Source: Candidatus Saccharimonadales bacterium
GTDB lineage: Bacteria > Patescibacteriota > Saccharimonadia > UBA4664 > SCTI01
Assembly (NCBI GenBank): GCA_030150485.1
Contig: JASLFZ010000049.1
Location: forward strand, 1 to 12,377
Direction: 5' to 3'
DNA: 12,377 nucleotides
Below, piece by piece: positions 11,175 to 12,377 of the stretch. Each line of letters begins with the position of its first letter. Position 1 is the stretch's first letter. Position numbers and translations under genes: made by a program. The notes beneath the pieces are model-generated. The model ran no database searches, had not been told where the DNA came from, and worked only from the letters and a program-made list of their open reading frames with translations.

Positions 11175-12377
11175 TTAGGCCTGCAAATGGAGCCGTTTAA
11201 TGAGAAAATCATGGTCAAGGCTGGCGAGGAACCAGCCGGCTTTGGGCCCAGAATCTTTATTGAGGATGACACGATAAAGTGCCTGAAAAGCGGCTTTAGG
11301 CGCAAGGTTGGCCTGCTCGCGAGAGGTGTAAATGAGCTCGTGCATGGCCTGGCCGTCGACTTTGGGGTGCTCTTCGATGGCGGCGGCGAGAATGGTTAAG
11401 AAACTGCGCTGCTCATCAGTAAGAGTGGCGTCAGGAAGGGTCTGCTGAACGCTAAACTTGATCTCATCAGAAGCGTATTTGGCTAACCAATTTTTAACAA
11501 AGCTAAGCTCGGCTATAATCACGTTTCGCTCGCCTTTGACCGGCTCGTCGTAACCGGTACGGGTCAAGATCTGCAGGGTGGTTTCGTTATCCTCGCGCGC
11601 CGCCTGGTATACCTGCACCAAATGCTTAAATGGCACGCTCGAAATAATTTGCTTCGGCTGGCCGTCCACGGCGAAGTTATAGGCGTCGCGGAACTCGTGG
11701 TTGGGATCGGCTTGGGCGGCGGCAAACTCGTCGATTAAATTGTACAGGCCGACGCCCGGATCAAAGTAGAGCTTGTTCTCGGGGCGGCTGCGGACGATAA
11801 AGTAGCGCAGCACCTCGGCTGGCATTACGCCTAGGGCGTCGCTCGGCGTGATGCCGTTCCCCTTCGAGGAGCTCATCTTGATGTTTTCACCGGGGCGGTG
11901 GATGTGGCCGTAGCGGACCTCGCCGTAAGGCGCCTCAATGCCAAAGACGGTTTTAGCGAATTCTTGGCCGGTATCGTAGGAGCCGCCGGCGGCGCCATGC
12001 TCCTGCGCCCCAAATGGCTCCACATTGACGCGCAGATAAGCCCAGCGGGCGGGCCAGTCGAGCCGCCAATCGAGCTTGGCGTGGCCGCCTTCGTAACTGG
12101 TGCCGTTTAGGGTTTTGGCCGCTCGATCCCAGGTGCCGAACTCCCCCTTCACAAACTTGTTGTTCTGGAGAACGAGAACCGGTGTCCAGCTTTCGGGCAG
12201 ATCGCGGTTAGCTCGCTGTTTGAAAATCGCCTTAACCTCATCAACGTGCTCGAGCGCGGCTTCGATATAGGGCATCATGTGGTTGGGCTGGTACAGATCC
12301 TCATAGGATTTGATGATCTCGGGCTCAAGACCCATGGGCGCAAGGTGTTGCTCAAACTCGGCGTAGAAATGGTCGGC
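11175..12377 (-). CDS. lysS: Class I lysyl-tRNA synthetase, N-terminus outside window
   Basis: This enzyme charges tRNA-Lys and belongs to the class I (archaeal-type) LysRS, unrelated to the class II LysRS of most bacteria. 400 codons and a TAA are visible, and the frame stays open to the right edge (ADHFYAEFEQHLAPMGLEPE...), so the ATG at 12335 is internal. Diagnostic stretches are AKLDWRLDWPARWAYLRVNV, EHGAAGGSYDTG, KMSSSKGNGITPSDAL (the KMSKS-type loop) and PAEVLRYFIVRSRPENKLYFD, followed by the helical C-terminal tRNA-binding region ending DHDFLIKRLHLQA. The HIGH motif lies beyond the edge. The cysteine-rich zinc region that often precedes the KLDW segment is absent: only about 27 Cys-free residues separate SWTPVLVLQ from KLDWRLDW. 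The small 78-aa gene starts 27 nt after the stop. Confidence 0.93.
   Translation of the reverse strand, partial: ADHFYAEFEQHLAPMGLEPEIIKSYEDLYQPNHMMPYIEAALEHVDEVKAIFKQRANRDLPESWTPVLVLQNNKFVKGEFGTWDRAAKTLNGTSYEGGHAKLDWRLDWPARWAYLRVNVEPFGAQEHGAAGGSYDTGQEFAKTVFGIEAPYGEVRYGHIHRPGENIKMSSSKGNGITPSDALGVMPAEVLRYFIVRSRPENKLYFDPGVGLYNLIDEFAAAQADPNHEFRDAYNFAVDGQPKQIISSVPFKHLVQVYQAAREDNETTLQILTRTGYDEPVKGERNVIIAELSFVKNWLAKYASDEIKFSVQQTLPDATLTDEQRSFLTILAAAIEEHPKVDGQAMHELIYTSREQANLAPKAAFQALYRVILNKDSGPKAGWFLASLDHDFLIKRLHLQA

Overview
All recognisable genes in this window lie on the minus strand. The housekeeping genes are compact, and two gene pairs share ATGA stop/start overlaps. Several traits point to a monoderm member of the candidate phyla radiation (Patescibacteria), with Saccharibacteria-like the first guess: an LPXTG wall-anchored surface protein, a class I lysyl-tRNA synthetase, a SecA with a loop insertion and no C-terminal zinc domain, start codons placed almost at the predicted transcription start, and a MurD-MurL pair. 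This placement is inference, not proof. TGA works as a normal stop at the ends of serS and murD, so a recoded-UGA lineage is unlikely.

Right half, in transcription order: a class I lysS that runs off the right edge; a short disordered protein (78 aa); serS; hpf, whose start overlaps the serS stop; a Fur-like regulator flanked by a 31-bp near-perfect inverted repeat (30/31); then secA, murD and murL. hpf next to secA is a common bacterial neighbourhood, so the Fur-like gene with its inverted repeat looks inserted into, or co-regulating, that neighbourhood. MurD and MurL together suggest that D-glutamate of the peptidoglycan stem is made by adding L-Glu and epimerising it on the UDP-MurNAc-dipeptide, as described for MurD2/MurL in Xanthomonas, rather than through free D-Glu from MurI.

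Left half (about 1-3430): an envelope and accessory region. It holds a strong promoter with an adjoining inverted-repeat operator candidate, a secreted cysteine-rich 453-aa protein inside an apparent cassette bounded by inverted repeats (about 1490-3224), an LPXTG-anchored surface protein, and the start of a second secreted protein that seems to share a domain with it. The region is rich in palindromes: a 60-nt hairpin in the leader of the 453-aa gene, a three-armed palindrome at one cassette end, and a run of three hairpins between the two surface genes.

Most distinctive are the MurD-MurL pair with altered acceptor-site residues, the inverted-repeat-flanked Fur-like gene, the inverted-repeat-bounded secreted-protein cassette, and three promoters whose -10 boxes lie only 7-9 nt from the start codon. 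I found no tRNA, rRNA, CRISPR array or transposase.
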